The position numbers and the translations under genes were made by a program. The notes under the pieces were generated by a model. It did not search any database and was not told where the DNA came from. It saw nothing but the letters and a program-made list of their open reading frames with translations. 64,000 nt of DNA. Source: Mucilaginibacter gilvus (GTDB taxonomy: Bacteria; Bacteroidota; Bacteroidia; Sphingobacteriales; Sphingobacteriaceae). The stretch lies in the NCBI RefSeq assembly GCF_004054195.1, contig NZ_SBIW01000008.1, positions 372,001-436,000 on the forward strand. The letters run 5' to 3'. Numbering within the stretch: position 1 is the stretch's first letter; the number at the start of each line of letters is the position of its first letter. Below are positions 8,644 through 17,483 of this stretch, piece after piece.

Positions 8644-9372
8644 ATGAAAACCGCATTAGTTACCGGGGGATCAAGAGGGATAGGCAGAGCTATTTGTCTT
8701 AAACTTGCCTCTATGGGGTACCATGTACTGGTAAATTATAAAAATAATGCACCTGAAGCGCAGCAGACCCTCTTGAAGATAGAGCAAAGTGGCGGTACCG
8801 GCGCCTTATTACAACTTAATGTGGCGAGCAGAGATGAAATAAAGAGCATTTTGAGTGGCTGGATAAAAGATAATCCTGAAAACGTTATAGAGGTACTGGT
8901 AAACAACGCCGGTGTTAGAAATGATAGCCTGATGGCTTGGATGACCGATGAACAATGGGATAATGTGATACATACGGGTGTTGACGCTTTCTTTTTTGTT
9001 ACCCGAATGTTATTGGATGGCATGATGATGAACAGGTATGGTCGGGTTATCAACGTGGTCTCCTTATCAGGGTTGAAAGGTTTGCCCGGTCAAACTAATT
9101 ATTCAGCATCTAAGGCAGGTATTATTGGTGCTACCAAAGCGTTGGCACAAGAAGTTGGCCGAAGTGGGATCACGGTGAATGCTGTTGCGCCCGGTTTTAT
9201 AAAGACAGATATGACTGCGGATCTTGATGAAAAAGAACTTAAACGGTCAATACCTGTAAACAGGTTTGGCACAGCCGAAGAAGTTGCGTCCGCAGTGGGG
9301 TTTTTAGCCTCCACTGATGCATCTTATATTACCGGCCAGGTGCTGTCTGTAAACGGAGGGTTATATTCTTAA
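8644..9372 (+). CDS. FabG-like 3-oxoacyl-ACP reductase (SDR) of the polyene pathway
   Basis: 242 residues. The NADPH-binding TGGSRGIG is at residues 7-14, NNAG at 87-90, and the catalytic Ser/Tyr/Lys set in VVSLSGLKG and NYSASKAG (Tyr153, Lys157). The C-terminus ends GQVLSVNGGL as in FabG. It would reduce the beta-ketoacyl intermediate after each condensation (ApeQ role). It is packed between the ammonia-lyase (11 bp) and a hotdog gene (10 bp), clearly co-transcribed. A housekeeping FabG role is possible but unlikely in this context. Confidence 0.88.
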   Translation: MKTALVTGGSRGIGRAICLKLASMGYHVLVNYKNNAPEAQQTLLKIEQSGGTGALLQLNVASRDEIKSILSGWIKDNPENVIEVLVNNAGVRNDSLMAWMTDEQWDNVIHTGVDAFFFVTRMLLDGMMMNRYGRVINVVSLSGLKGLPGQTNYSASKAGIIGATKALAQEVGRSGITVNAVAPGFIKTDMTADLDEKELKRSIPVNRFGTAEEVASAVGFLASTDASYITGQVLSVNGGLYS

Positions 9373-9381
9373 TATTTTGAG

Positions 9382-9795
9382 ATGAAATACCCGGAAATTT
9401 TGTTATTTATTCCTCAAAAACAACCGTTTGTAATGGTTGATGAGTTGCTTAATGCGGATGGCCCCGATACGCAAACTGTCTTTACAGTTAGCGCCGAAAA
9501 TGTGTTTATTGTTAATGGCAGGTTTACCGAAGGCGGTCTTATGGAAAATATGGCACAGACGGCCGCTGCGGGTTTAGGGTATCACAATTCGATTAAAAAT
9601 GGTGCGATAAGTAAAGGATTTATTGGATCCGTTAAGAACTTTGAAGTTTTTGACTTGCCCCGTATCGCCGAAAAATTAATAACCGATGTGCGCATAGTAG
9701 AAAAAGTGCTTAACGCAACCATCATTTCCGGGGTTGTAAGATCTAACGGCAACCTTGTTGCACAATGTGAAATGAACGTTTATATTGATCAATAA
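9382..9795 (+). CDS. ApeP/FabZ-like hotdog dehydratase with altered active-site His
   Basis: 137 residues, single hotdog domain. The N-terminal motif is IPQKQPFVMVDELL, which corresponds to LPHRxPFLLVD in FabZ, but the catalytic His is Gln12. The partner acid Glu55 is kept in GLMENMAQT. In aryl-polyene pathways two dehydratase subunits act together and may share catalytic residues; this fits a half-active subunit, though the Gln may simply be normal for this Bacteroidota subfamily. It overlaps the next ketosynthase gene by one base (stop/start TAATG). Confidence 0.75.
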   Translation: MKYPEILLFIPQKQPFVMVDELLNADGPDTQTVFTVSAENVFIVNGRFTEGGLMENMAQTAAAGLGYHNSIKNGAISKGFIGSVKNFEVFDLPRIAEKLITDVRIVEKVLNATIISGVVRSNGNLVAQCEMNVYIDQ

Positions 9796-10922
9796 TGGCA
9801 GATGTTTTTATTACTGCCGATAATATTTTATCGCCTATTGGTGTTACCACCGCCGATAATTTTGAGCGTCTAAAAGCCGGTAAGACGGGCGTCCGGAAAC
9901 ATTACAATAAACTGCTTGCTGACGAACCATTTTATGCGTCTCTGTTTGATGGTAATGAAGCTATCCTAAAGGGCAATACGCATTACACTAAATTTGAACG
10001 GCTGATCATTGCATCCATAACAGACGCGCTCAAGCAGTATCCCTGCAATTTAGCTCACAGAACAGCCCTGATCATTTGCTCAACTAAGGGAAATATTAGC
10101 CTCTTGGAGACTGGTGACAATACACCGGTGTTGAAGCAGCGTATTTCCTTATCAGCTTCGGCAAAATTGATAGCAGATCACTTTGGGTTTACCAGCCAGC
10201 CTTTGGTTATTTCCAATGCCTGTATATCTGGTTTAATGGGTATTATTACCGGCAAGCGATTAATATTATCGGGCGAATATGACAATGTAGTAATTACAGG
10301 GGCCGATGAGATCTCGAAATTTATTCTTTCGGGCTTTGGGTCATTTCAAGCCATTAGTTCAGGCCCCTGCAAACCTTTTGATATCGGTCGTGATGGCATT
10401 ACGTTGGGCGAAGGTGCCGCTACCATGATTTTATCGGCACATCAAAATAGCGGCGATGACGTTAAAGTGACCGGTGGCGCTGTAAGTAACGATGCTAATC
10501 ATATTTCGGCCCCATCACGCACGGGCGAAGAACTTAAACAGGCAATCACCAAATCGCTTGCCGAGGCAAACTTGGGTAATACCGATATCGATTTTATTTC
10601 GGCGCATGGTACAGCCACCGTATATAACGATGAAATGGAAGCCAAAGCCATCACCCTTGCTAATATGCGACACATACCTTTAAATAGTTTAAAAGGCTAT
10701 TATGGGCACACACTGGGAGCCGCGGGTTTAATAGAGTCCATTATCGCTATACAATCATTAAAGCAAAATATTATGATCCCTTCGTTAGGGTTTGAGGAAA
10801 CCGGCACAACTGATAGCTTAAATATTTGTACCGAATTGTTGAGCGGACATTATCAAAACTGTCTTAAAACTGCCTCTGGTTTTGGCGGATGCAATGCCGC
10901 TGTAATATTCAGTAAAAAATAA
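9795..10922 (+). CDS. FabF-type ketosynthase with complete Cys-His-His triad
   Basis: 375 residues, slightly short for FabF (about 410). Active residues are all present: Cys143 in ISNACISGLMG, His271 in SAHGTATVYNDEMEA, His305 in GYYGHTLGAAG; the GEGAATMIL segment is also kept. It should extend the aryl-polyene chain by decarboxylative condensation of malonyl-ACP (ApeO/ApeR-like). Together with the 607-residue synthase and the Cys-less 354-residue partner downstream it forms a three-gene ketosynthase block, probably working as heterodimers. Confidence 0.85.
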   Translation: MADVFITADNILSPIGVTTADNFERLKAGKTGVRKHYNKLLADEPFYASLFDGNEAILKGNTHYTKFERLIIASITDALKQYPCNLAHRTALIICSTKGNISLLETGDNTPVLKQRISLSASAKLIADHFGFTSQPLVISNACISGLMGIITGKRLILSGEYDNVVITGADEISKFILSGFGSFQAISSGPCKPFDIGRDGITLGEGAATMILSAHQNSGDDVKVTGGAVSNDANHISAPSRTGEELKQAITKSLAEANLGNTDIDFISAHGTATVYNDEMEAKAITLANMRHIPLNSLKGYYGHTLGAAGLIESIIAIQSLKQNIMIPSLGFEETGTTDSLNICTELLSGHYQNCLKTASGFGGCNAAVIFSKK

Positions 10923-10929
10923 AAAGGTT

Positions 10930-12753
10930 TTGAAACAGACTAACTATATTACGTCGAGTTGTATCATCAGTAACCATACGGTTTACAAAAACGGCACTGT
11001 TTTATTTTCAGAGCAGGCTGCTACGGATGTTCCGGGATTTTTGAACGCTGTTTATAAAACGCGGGATATCAATTATGCCAGGTATTATAAAATGGATAAC
11101 CTGAATAAGTTAGGTTGGCTCGCATCCGAAATACTATTAAGTGGTGGTTTTGATAAAACAAAATATAGGCCCGAAGATATTGGCGTTATCTTGTCAAATC
11201 GAAATTCGAGTTTGGATACCGACCAGCGATATTTAAAAAGCGTAGCTGACGGTGCCAGCCCATCGTTATTTGTTTATACACTTCCCAATATTGTAACCGG
11301 CGAAATATGTATTCGTAATCATTTTAAGGGCGAAGATGCCTTTTTTATAGCGGAAGATTTTGATGCCGATTTTATCACAAATTATGTTGGCAAGCTACTT
11401 GATGATGACGTTTTACAGGCTTGTATTTGCGGCTGGGTTGAATTGCTTGGTAAGGAATACAAAGCAGCATTATTTTTGATCGAAAAAGTAAAAACCGGCG
11501 ATGCGACGCTGTTTACAAAAGAAAAAGTGACTAAGATATTTGAGAATAAAAAGCCCCTGCAAGACGTGTTTATAGCCGGCGTGGGAGTTATTACTGCAAT
11601 GGGCAATAACGTAGCCGAATGCTTGTCGTCCTTTGAGAGGGGCGAGGCGGGGATGGCTGATATTACGCATTTGGATACCGTACACGCCGGTAAGTTACCC
11701 GTAGCCGAAGTGAAAATGACCAACGTAGAGCTTGCTGATAAGAATGGCATGGACGTGGGAATGAGCCGGACTACCTTATTAAGCTTAACTGCTGCCAAAG
11801 AGGCACTGAAGGACGCTGCGATACCTCGCATAGAAACATTGCGCGTTGGCTTTGTTTCGGCTAATACAGTGGGAGGAATGGATAAGAGCGAGGATTTCTT
11901 TATCGATTTTATTACCGATAACAGCAAAGGAAAGCTTAAGAATGTTTTTGATCACGAATGCGGGAGCATGACAGAAGTTGTGGCAAATCAACTGGGGATA
12001 AAGGATTATATGACCACCATTAGCACTGCTTGTTCTTCATCGGCTAATGCCATCTTTTATGGGGCGAGACTCATCAGAAATGATGTGGTAGATATAGTGG
12101 TAGCAGGCGGGGCAGATGCTTTAACAAAATTCACACTCAATGGCTTTAACACCCTGATGATATTGGATAAGGAATTTTGTAAACCCTTTGATGAAAACCG
12201 GCGCGGCTTAAATTTAGGTGAGGGTGCCGGGTATGTTGTATTGGTTTCTGAGAAAGTAATGAAAACATTAAATCGGCCTGCTTACTGCAAACTGAGTGGA
12301 TATAATAACAGTAACGACGCTTACCATCAAACGGCTTCGTCGCCTGAGGGGACAGGCTCATACCTGGCTATGAAGGGTGCTTTAAACAAGGCGGGGTTAA
12401 CTACGTCTGATATTGATTATATCAATCTTCATGGAACGGGTACGCCAAATAACGATAACGCCGAAGGAACAGCCGTTAAACGTTTGTTTGATCCACATTA
12501 CCCACCTATGAGTTCTACCAAATCATTTACAGGGCATACTTTGGGAGCCAGCGGGGGTATCGAAGCTGTATTTTCTGTGTTGGCTATAAAACATGGGTTA
12601 ATTTATCCAAACCTGCGGTTTGAAACCAGGATGCATGAGTTTTCATTCGAACCCGAAACACGATTTAAGAAAGGACAGGCAATTAGCCACGTTATGTCTA
12701 ATTCGTTTGGTTTTGGCGGTAATTGTTCATCATTAATATTTTCTAAAATTTAA
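10930..12753 (+). CDS. Ketosynthase with an N-terminal degenerate KS-like domain (fusion)
   Basis: 607 residues from a TTG start 8 bp after the previous stop. Residues 210-607 are a complete FabF-type synthase: Cys368 in ISTACSSSANA, His501 in NLHGTGTPNNDNAEG, His536 in SFTGHTLGASGG. Residues 1-195 look like the N-terminal half of another ketosynthase: the stretch TLPNIVTGEICIRNHF (118-133) parallels THNTVAAQIALMLKCH in the next gene, and ICGWVELLG parallels its VGGTDEMT, but there is no nucleophilic Cys. Related clusters, as I recall, often carry this about 190-residue piece as a separate gene, so this is probably a fusion. If the first in-frame ATG (residue 55) were the start, the extra domain would be cut short. 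Confidence 0.82.
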   Translation: MKQTNYITSSCIISNHTVYKNGTVLFSEQAATDVPGFLNAVYKTRDINYARYYKMDNLNKLGWLASEILLSGGFDKTKYRPEDIGVILSNRNSSLDTDQRYLKSVADGASPSLFVYTLPNIVTGEICIRNHFKGEDAFFIAEDFDADFITNYVGKLLDDDVLQACICGWVELLGKEYKAALFLIEKVKTGDATLFTKEKVTKIFENKKPLQDVFIAGVGVITAMGNNVAECLSSFERGEAGMADITHLDTVHAGKLPVAEVKMTNVELADKNGMDVGMSRTTLLSLTAAKEALKDAAIPRIETLRVGFVSANTVGGMDKSEDFFIDFITDNSKGKLKNVFDHECGSMTEVVANQLGIKDYMTTISTACSSSANAIFYGARLIRNDVVDIVVAGGADALTKFTLNGFNTLMILDKEFCKPFDENRRGLNLGEGAGYVVLVSEKVMKTLNRPAYCKLSGYNNSNDAYHQTASSPEGTGSYLAMKGALNKAGLTTSDIDYINLHGTGTPNNDNAEGTAVKRLFDPHYPPMSSTKSFTGHTLGASGGIEAVFSVLAIKHGLIYPNLRFETRMHEFSFEPETRFKKGQAISHVMSNSFGFGGNCSSLIFSKI

Positions 12754-12754
12754 T

Positions 12755-13819
12755 ATGAAAATTTATATCCGCTCGGCCGCCTGCATTTCACCGCAAAAAA
12801 CATTGCACCAGGATGATTTGCTTACCAACCCGGTTGAATATAACGATACTCGATTAAAGGCAATTGAGCCGGATTACTCTGCTTATCTCGACCCAAAGCT
12901 TACCAGGAGAATGAGCCACGTTATTAAAATGGGTGTAGGTACAGCTATGGAATGTTTGCGAAACGGCGAAATAACCATGCCGGGTGCCGTAATTACCGGT
13001 ACCGCTTATGGGTGCCTGGAAGACACGGTGACATTTTTAACCAGGATGATTGACATGAATGAGGAAATGCTTCCCCCAACGGCATTTATTCAATCAACTC
13101 ATAATACAGTTGCAGCGCAAATAGCTTTAATGCTAAAATGCCATAGCTATAATAACACCTTCGTACACAAAGGGATTTCGTTTGAAAGCGCGTTACTTGA
13201 TGGTATAATGTTATTGAACGAAGGTGAGGCTGATAACGTGCTGGTTGGAGGTACCGACGAAATGACGGATGCTAGCTATACTATTTTGAAAAGGCTCGGA
13301 TTATATAAAAGATTTCCCGGTTCAAATTTATCGCTGTTTAAAACCAATTCTACGGGGACTATTGGTGGCGAAGGTGCCGCCTTTGTTTTGTTGAGCGATA
13401 AGGCATCCGCTGTTAACTTGGCGGAGTTAACAGGAATGCAAAATTTTTATAAACCTAAAGGTATAGACGATATAGAAGCACGCATTGTAGCTTTTTTAAA
13501 GACTCATAATTTAGGCATGGCTAATGTTGACCTGGTGATAACTGGAAAAAACGGGGATCTTAAAAATGACGCAGGCTATGATCAATTAGCAAACACCATC
13601 TTTAACAATTGCGCTATAGCAAATTACAAACACCTGTGTGGCGAATATCCAACCTCGTCCGCTTTCGCTTTTTGGATGGCCGCCAACATTGTTAAAAACG
13701 GAAAGGTGCCCGCTTCGGTATTGGAAGCCGGGGCTGAAAACATCAGGCCCAAAACGATACTTATTTATAATCACTACCTCAACTTATACCATTCACTAAT
13801 GCTGGTATCTACATGTTGA
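12755..13819 (+). CDS. Chain-length-factor-like ketosynthase (no active-site Cys)
   Basis: 354 residues, start codon 1 bp after the previous stop. Thiolase-fold pattern is clear (VIKMGVGTAMECL, THNTVAAQIALML, VLVGGTDEMT, GTIGGEGAAFVLLS), but the nucleophile position reads VHKGISFESALLDG (Gly140/Ile141 instead of Cys). A His-containing KHLCGEYPTSS stands where the second catalytic His would be. The lack of Cys is the mark of chain-length factors, which pair with an active synthase to set chain length or decarboxylate. It probably pairs with the synthase at 9795 or 10930. Overlaps the next hotdog gene by 7 bp. Confidence 0.78.
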   Translation: MKIYIRSAACISPQKTLHQDDLLTNPVEYNDTRLKAIEPDYSAYLDPKLTRRMSHVIKMGVGTAMECLRNGEITMPGAVITGTAYGCLEDTVTFLTRMIDMNEEMLPPTAFIQSTHNTVAAQIALMLKCHSYNNTFVHKGISFESALLDGIMLLNEGEADNVLVGGTDEMTDASYTILKRLGLYKRFPGSNLSLFKTNSTGTIGGEGAAFVLLSDKASAVNLAELTGMQNFYKPKGIDDIEARIVAFLKTHNLGMANVDLVITGKNGDLKNDAGYDQLANTIFNNCAIANYKHLCGEYPTSSAFAFWMAANIVKNGKVPASVLEAGAENIRPKTILIYNHYLNLYHSLMLVSTC

Positions 13820-14181
13820 AAAATAGCCTTTTTGCCATCACTACAATCGCACGCCAGGAAATGGTAATTGAAGCTGTGGTTACTATTAATGCAGATGATG
13901 AAATATTTGAAGGACATTTTCCAGGTCATCCGGTTTTGCCGGGTGCCTGTATGCTACAAATAATAAAAGAAGTTTTGCAAGAAGCCCTCGGCGAACAATT
14001 AATACTAAAAAAGGCAAGTAGCATTAAATTTTTAATGCAGGTAGATCCAACTATAATTAATTCTTTAAAGATAAATATCAACTATAAAAAAATAGATGCA
14101 TCAGTCGAAATCATCGCCGCTATAATGGCCGGCGAGTCGGCGTGCCTAAAACTAAAAGCGATTTTCGTGAAGCTTACTTAG
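13813..14181 (+). CDS. ApeI-like hotdog protein (dehydratase/thioesterase family)
   Basis: 122 residues with the hotdog signature FEGHFPGHPVLPGACMLQ. In FabZ the catalytic Glu falls where this protein has Gln49, and the LPHR motif at the N-terminus is absent; the His of GHFPG is kept. It is therefore an ApeI-type subunit rather than a classic dehydratase, perhaps the partner of the ApeP-like protein at 9382. It is the last gene of the left plus-strand arm, and its 3' end overlaps the convergent ACP gene by 8 bp. Confidence 0.72.
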   Translation: MLKNSLFAITTIARQEMVIEAVVTINADDEIFEGHFPGHPVLPGACMLQIIKEVLQEALGEQLILKKASSIKFLMQVDPTIINSLKININYKKIDASVEIIAAIMAGESACLKLKAIFVKLT

Positions 14182-14437
14182 TTCTATTTTTATTAATGTA
14201 ATCAACAATGGTGTTTACATCCACCAATATTTTGCGGCCTTCTTTAGGGTCCTGAATAATTATTCCATACTCTTTTTTGAGTAAAACGATCAGTTCAAGC
14301 GAATCTATCGAATCCAGGCCAAGCCCGTCGCCAAATAATGGTTCATCGTCTTTAATTTCTTCGGAAGTTAGAGGCGACAGGTTAAGAAACTCTATAATTT
14401 GTAATTTTAATTGTTGTTTTAATTCTTGAACTTCCAT
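14174..14437 (-). CDS. Acyl carrier protein of the pigment cluster
   Basis: 87 residues, typical ACP size. The phosphopantetheine site is GLGLDSIDSLELIVLL, with Ser43 in the canonical DSxD motif, followed by KKEYGI. It is the last gene of the minus-strand arm (ABC exporter, BtrH-like, darB, darA), 13 bp after the permease gene, and overlaps the end of the hotdog gene on the other strand. It may carry the aryl polyene or serve the resorcinol synthase; which of the two cluster ACPs does which cannot be told from sequence. Confidence 0.88.
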   Translation of the reverse strand: MEVQELKQQLKLQIIEFLNLSPLTSEEIKDDEPLFGDGLGLDSIDSLELIVLLKKEYGIIIQDPKEGRKILVDVNTIVDYINKNRTK

Positions 14438-14450
14438 TAGCTTTATTTAT

Positions 14451-15731
14451 TCAAATTAAATTTTTCATTTTCAAACCAGCTATACTTAACGCTTGCAGGC
14501 ATATTGTAATCAGCAATAAAGGTATAATATTTATTAAAACATCGTTTAGCGTGCCACCCTCTAAAAATAAACCGTAATAGGCTTCAAGGCACCAGTGCAT
14601 TGGTGAAAGCTTCATCACCAGGGCAAATGATTGGGGCATTGCAAAACTGGGCACCATTAACCCGCCAATAGCGGCAAGTATAACTATAGAAACTGCACCA
14701 AATCCGTTCGCCTGCTCTGGTGTATGTGCAAAAACGCCAATACAAATGGCATAACTAACAGCACACCAACCGCATGTTAATGATACAATGATCAATCCAA
14801 AAACATCCACTGGCAGGTTTAGCGCCGGTAGATGGATCAACGGAAATAACCAAATACCTATAGCAAATATGACAGCCGCCTGCAACATAGTAACGGCGAG
14901 GTAGGTTATTTGTTTGGAGATCAACGCAACCATGTAGTTAGTAGGAAGCGTTTTAAGTCTGATAAAGCTTCCACTCAATTTTTCGCGAACCATGCTTCCA
15001 CCTAAAGAAATTACGACGAAAAACATGGCGAAGAGAGTCCAAGCGGGCACGTTATGCTGCGACGCGTTGGGGTTGCTGCGACTCCCGTTTTTGGAAACCG
15101 GTATTTCGTTTATTGTTATCTTGTTATCAAGTAATTCGTTCTCCAGCCGGGCCGGTAAAGGCTTTTCGTTAATGGAAAAATATAGGTTTTTTAATATTTG
15201 TTTACTTTCAATTAGTTGTAGCGCGCTATATATGGCACCCTGAATAGATCGCCGGAACGACTCTTGTAATATGGGTTGGTAATATAAAGTTATAGGGCCA
15301 ACGTCGCCAGATTTCGGGTCGGTCTTGTTACTCTCCAAACCAAAAGTGTTTAGTGCTTTACCGGCAATTATTTTCGCCTTTCCGTCCATCTTCTCAGAGA
15401 AATCGTTTGGGATGATGAGTGCCAGCAGCGCATCCTTGCCTTTCACGCGTGCCATTACTGTAGCATTACTCTCGTTTTTTGGGAGCGGAACGAGTTTAAA
15501 CATCCCTATTTTATCTATAGATTGAATAAACTCTTTGCTAATCTTGCCTGTATCTCTATTGGCTATTAATAAAGATATTTTATTTTTATCGATCAATTGG
15601 AACGTGCTGTTCTGGATGCTAGTAACAATAATTACCAAAAGTATGGGCATGCCGAACATGAGCAATATGCCAACTTTGTCTCGGGTTAGTATACGAATGT
15701 CCTTAATAATGGTAGCCCAAAGTTTAAACAT
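14451..15731 (-). CDS. ABC-2 type exporter permease
   Basis: 426 residues. One N-terminal membrane helix (about 20-40, VGILLMFGMPILLVIIV), a roughly 180-residue extracytoplasmic domain, then five to six helices from about 235 to the end, with the ABC-2 signature region VREKLSGSFIRLKTLPTN. Overlaps its ATPase gene by 8 bp. In many flexirubin/aryl-polyene clusters the exporter is an RND/MMPL protein, which is absent here; this ABC pair, translationally coupled to the BtrH-like gene, may take that role and move the pigment or an intermediate across the inner membrane (inference). Confidence 0.85.
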   Translation of the reverse strand: MFKLWATIIKDIRILTRDKVGILLMFGMPILLVIIVTSIQNSTFQLIDKNKISLLIANRDTGKISKEFIQSIDKIGMFKLVPLPKNESNATVMARVKGKDALLALIIPNDFSEKMDGKAKIIAGKALNTFGLESNKTDPKSGDVGPITLYYQPILQESFRRSIQGAIYSALQLIESKQILKNLYFSINEKPLPARLENELLDNKITINEIPVSKNGSRSNPNASQHNVPAWTLFAMFFVVISLGGSMVREKLSGSFIRLKTLPTNYMVALISKQITYLAVTMLQAAVIFAIGIWLFPLIHLPALNLPVDVFGLIIVSLTCGWCAVSYAICIGVFAHTPEQANGFGAVSIVILAAIGGLMVPSFAMPQSFALVMKLSPMHWCLEAYYGLFLEGGTLNDVLINIIPLLLITICLQALSIAGLKMKNLI

Positions 15732-16473
15732 CCCTGTAGTTTTTACCGGTTAAATTTAAAAACAGGCCTTCAAGCCCAATTTGTTTGTGTTTTACCAATA
15801 AAGCGTCTAAATTATCGTTCACAATTATTTTTCCGTCATCAATTAATGCTATTCGCTCGCACAAGCCTTCAGCCTCACTTAACTGGTGTGATGTGTAGAT
15901 TAGGGTGGTTCCGTTTTCGTTCAATTGTTTAAGGTAATCAATTATGGCAAAACGGGTTTGAACATCAACACCCACAGTCGGCTCGTCTAAAAATAGCAAC
16001 GCAGGGTTGTGCATTACACCTATAGCTAAATTTACCCGCCTTTTCATACCACCGGAAAATTTCTCTACGGGCTTGTTTCGTACGTCCTCCAATCCTAAAA
16101 CAGTTAATAACTCATTTGTTCGGAGTTTTATCTGTTGCCTGCTTAAGCCGTACCAGGCGCCAAAAAACTCCAGGTTTTCAGCCGGGCTAAGTTCCTGGTA
16201 AAACGAAAAATCTTGGGGAACATAGCCAAATAACTTGTTTGCCAATTTTCGATGGTTGTTGATTTTTACATCAAGAAGCTGTATGCTCCCTGTTTCTAAG
16301 ATCAACAAGCCGGTCATCAAATTCATTAGGGTTGTTTTGCCGGCGCCATTTGGGCCAAACAAGCCAAATCGTTCGCCTTTTGCTATTTCAAGATTGAATT
16401 TTGACAGGATTGGAACAGGTTGCGCCGGATAGCTAAAGGTTAAATCGCTGATGTTTACTGCAGATAACTTCAT
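15724..16473 (-). CDS. ABC transporter ATPase partner of the permease
   Basis: 249 residues from the ATG at 16473, which overlaps the stop of the preceding BtrH-like gene as ATGA; an in-frame TTG nine bases upstream is less likely. Walker A GPNGAGKTT, Q-loop VPQDFSFY, signature FSGGMKRR, Walker B LLFLDEPTVGVD and switch His in YTSHQLSEAE are all intact, so it should be active. It is of the type that pairs with ABC-2 permeases for drug or lipid export. The tight coupling on both sides puts it in the same operon as darA/darB. Confidence 0.92.
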   Translation of the reverse strand: MKLSAVNISDLTFSYPAQPVPILSKFNLEIAKGERFGLFGPNGAGKTTLMNLMTGLLILETGSIQLLDVKINNHRKLANKLFGYVPQDFSFYQELSPAENLEFFGAWYGLSRQQIKLRTNELLTVLGLEDVRNKPVEKFSGGMKRRVNLAIGVMHNPALLFLDEPTVGVDVQTRFAIIDYLKQLNENGTTLIYTSHQLSEAEGLCERIALIDDGKIIVNDNLDALLVKHKQIGLEGLFLNLTGKNYRDV

Positions 16474-17483
16474 CCCTTCCAATTAATTTTAGATAAAGCT
16501 ACAAAGGCCCTCCGTTCTATTTCGGCTATCTCTAACAAATAATCCCCCATTACATTAAAATCGTGTTGGGTGCCAATGCGGCCCTTAAAAATACCAGCCG
16601 CCTGTACAGCAGCAGTGCGCCATAGATCGCCCGATTGGGTGAATGCTTTTGAAATCTCCAATAATTCGTCAACCGGGTTATAGGCGTGGGCCTCTTGCAG
16701 AAACGCAGCATAAATATATCGGAAGCCGCCGCCACCAGTGCCTATTTCTTCCTGCATGCGTACAAGTTGTGCCAGGTACAAGCCTGATTTTTTTTCGCCC
16801 AGGCTGTCGCGCCATTTTTTTATACGATTACCGGTATATCTAATTCCATTTACGCCTAAGATGGGCATTGGCGATAGCATATCGTTTGCGGTTTTCTTAA
16901 TTCCGGTTATGATCCCTTTTCTTATTTGCTCATCGGTAACAACCTCCGCGATTTTTGGATAGTAGATTTGCCCGTTAGGAGCCAGCGTCCCTTTAGCAAA
17001 TCGAACACGCTCTAATTCATAATCGCTTAAAATGGTAGTATTTTCCATTATGGGGTCGCTGATCAGATATTGATCTTCATTGTGCCCATAAACGATCAGG
17101 TTATGCGCGTTAAAGTGAAAGCGGTATTCTTTAGGAAAATACGAAAGATAGTAAACGCCAACCTGGCAACCCACGGGATGCCCATCGGCAAGGCATTCAT
17201 CCAAAAAAACTTTTGCTTTTTCCTTCGAGCTAAACTTTTTTCGAACGATCTCGATCCCCAACGCTTTGCAGGTGCGTTTAAATATCAAACCGGGCATTAC
17301 CCTGAAGGCTATCACCGGACCATTGTTTATTTTGAGTAATGGAATGTAAACAAAGAATAATCCCGACCCAATGCCAAACGCCAGCGGTTCCGTTATCTGG
17401 CTAACGCCTATGTTGTTTAACAAACTTCGGGTAACGCCATTTTCGCAATGCGCCGACTGTAAATGTTCAAAACTAAGTTCCAT
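16470..17483 (-). CDS. BtrH N-terminal-domain protein, candidate acyl-ACP acyltransferase
   Basis: 337 residues. The N-terminal half has the papain-like BtrH layout: Cys13 in HLQSAHCENGVTRSLL, His127 in FHFNAHNLIVYGHNED, Asp143 in YLISDPIM, spaced as a Cys-His-Asp triad. BtrH of butirosin biosynthesis moves an acyl group from an ACP to the aglycone. Flexirubins are esters of an aryl-polyene acid with a dialkylresorcinol, so this protein is a good candidate for the joining step; that is my inference from family and context. The C-terminal half (about 180-337) is helical and has no motif I recognise. Overlaps the upstream gene by 11 bp and the ATPase gene by 4 bp. Confidence 0.75.
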   Translation of the reverse strand: MELSFEHLQSAHCENGVTRSLLNNIGVSQITEPLAFGIGSGLFFVYIPLLKINNGPVIAFRVMPGLIFKRTCKALGIEIVRKKFSSKEKAKVFLDECLADGHPVGCQVGVYYLSYFPKEYRFHFNAHNLIVYGHNEDQYLISDPIMENTTILSDYELERVRFAKGTLAPNGQIYYPKIAEVVTDEQIRKGIITGIKKTANDMLSPMPILGVNGIRYTGNRIKKWRDSLGEKKSGLYLAQLVRMQEEIGTGGGGFRYIYAAFLQEAHAYNPVDELLEISKAFTQSGDLWRTAAVQAAGIFKGRIGTQHDFNVMGDYLLEIAEIERRAFVALSKINWKG

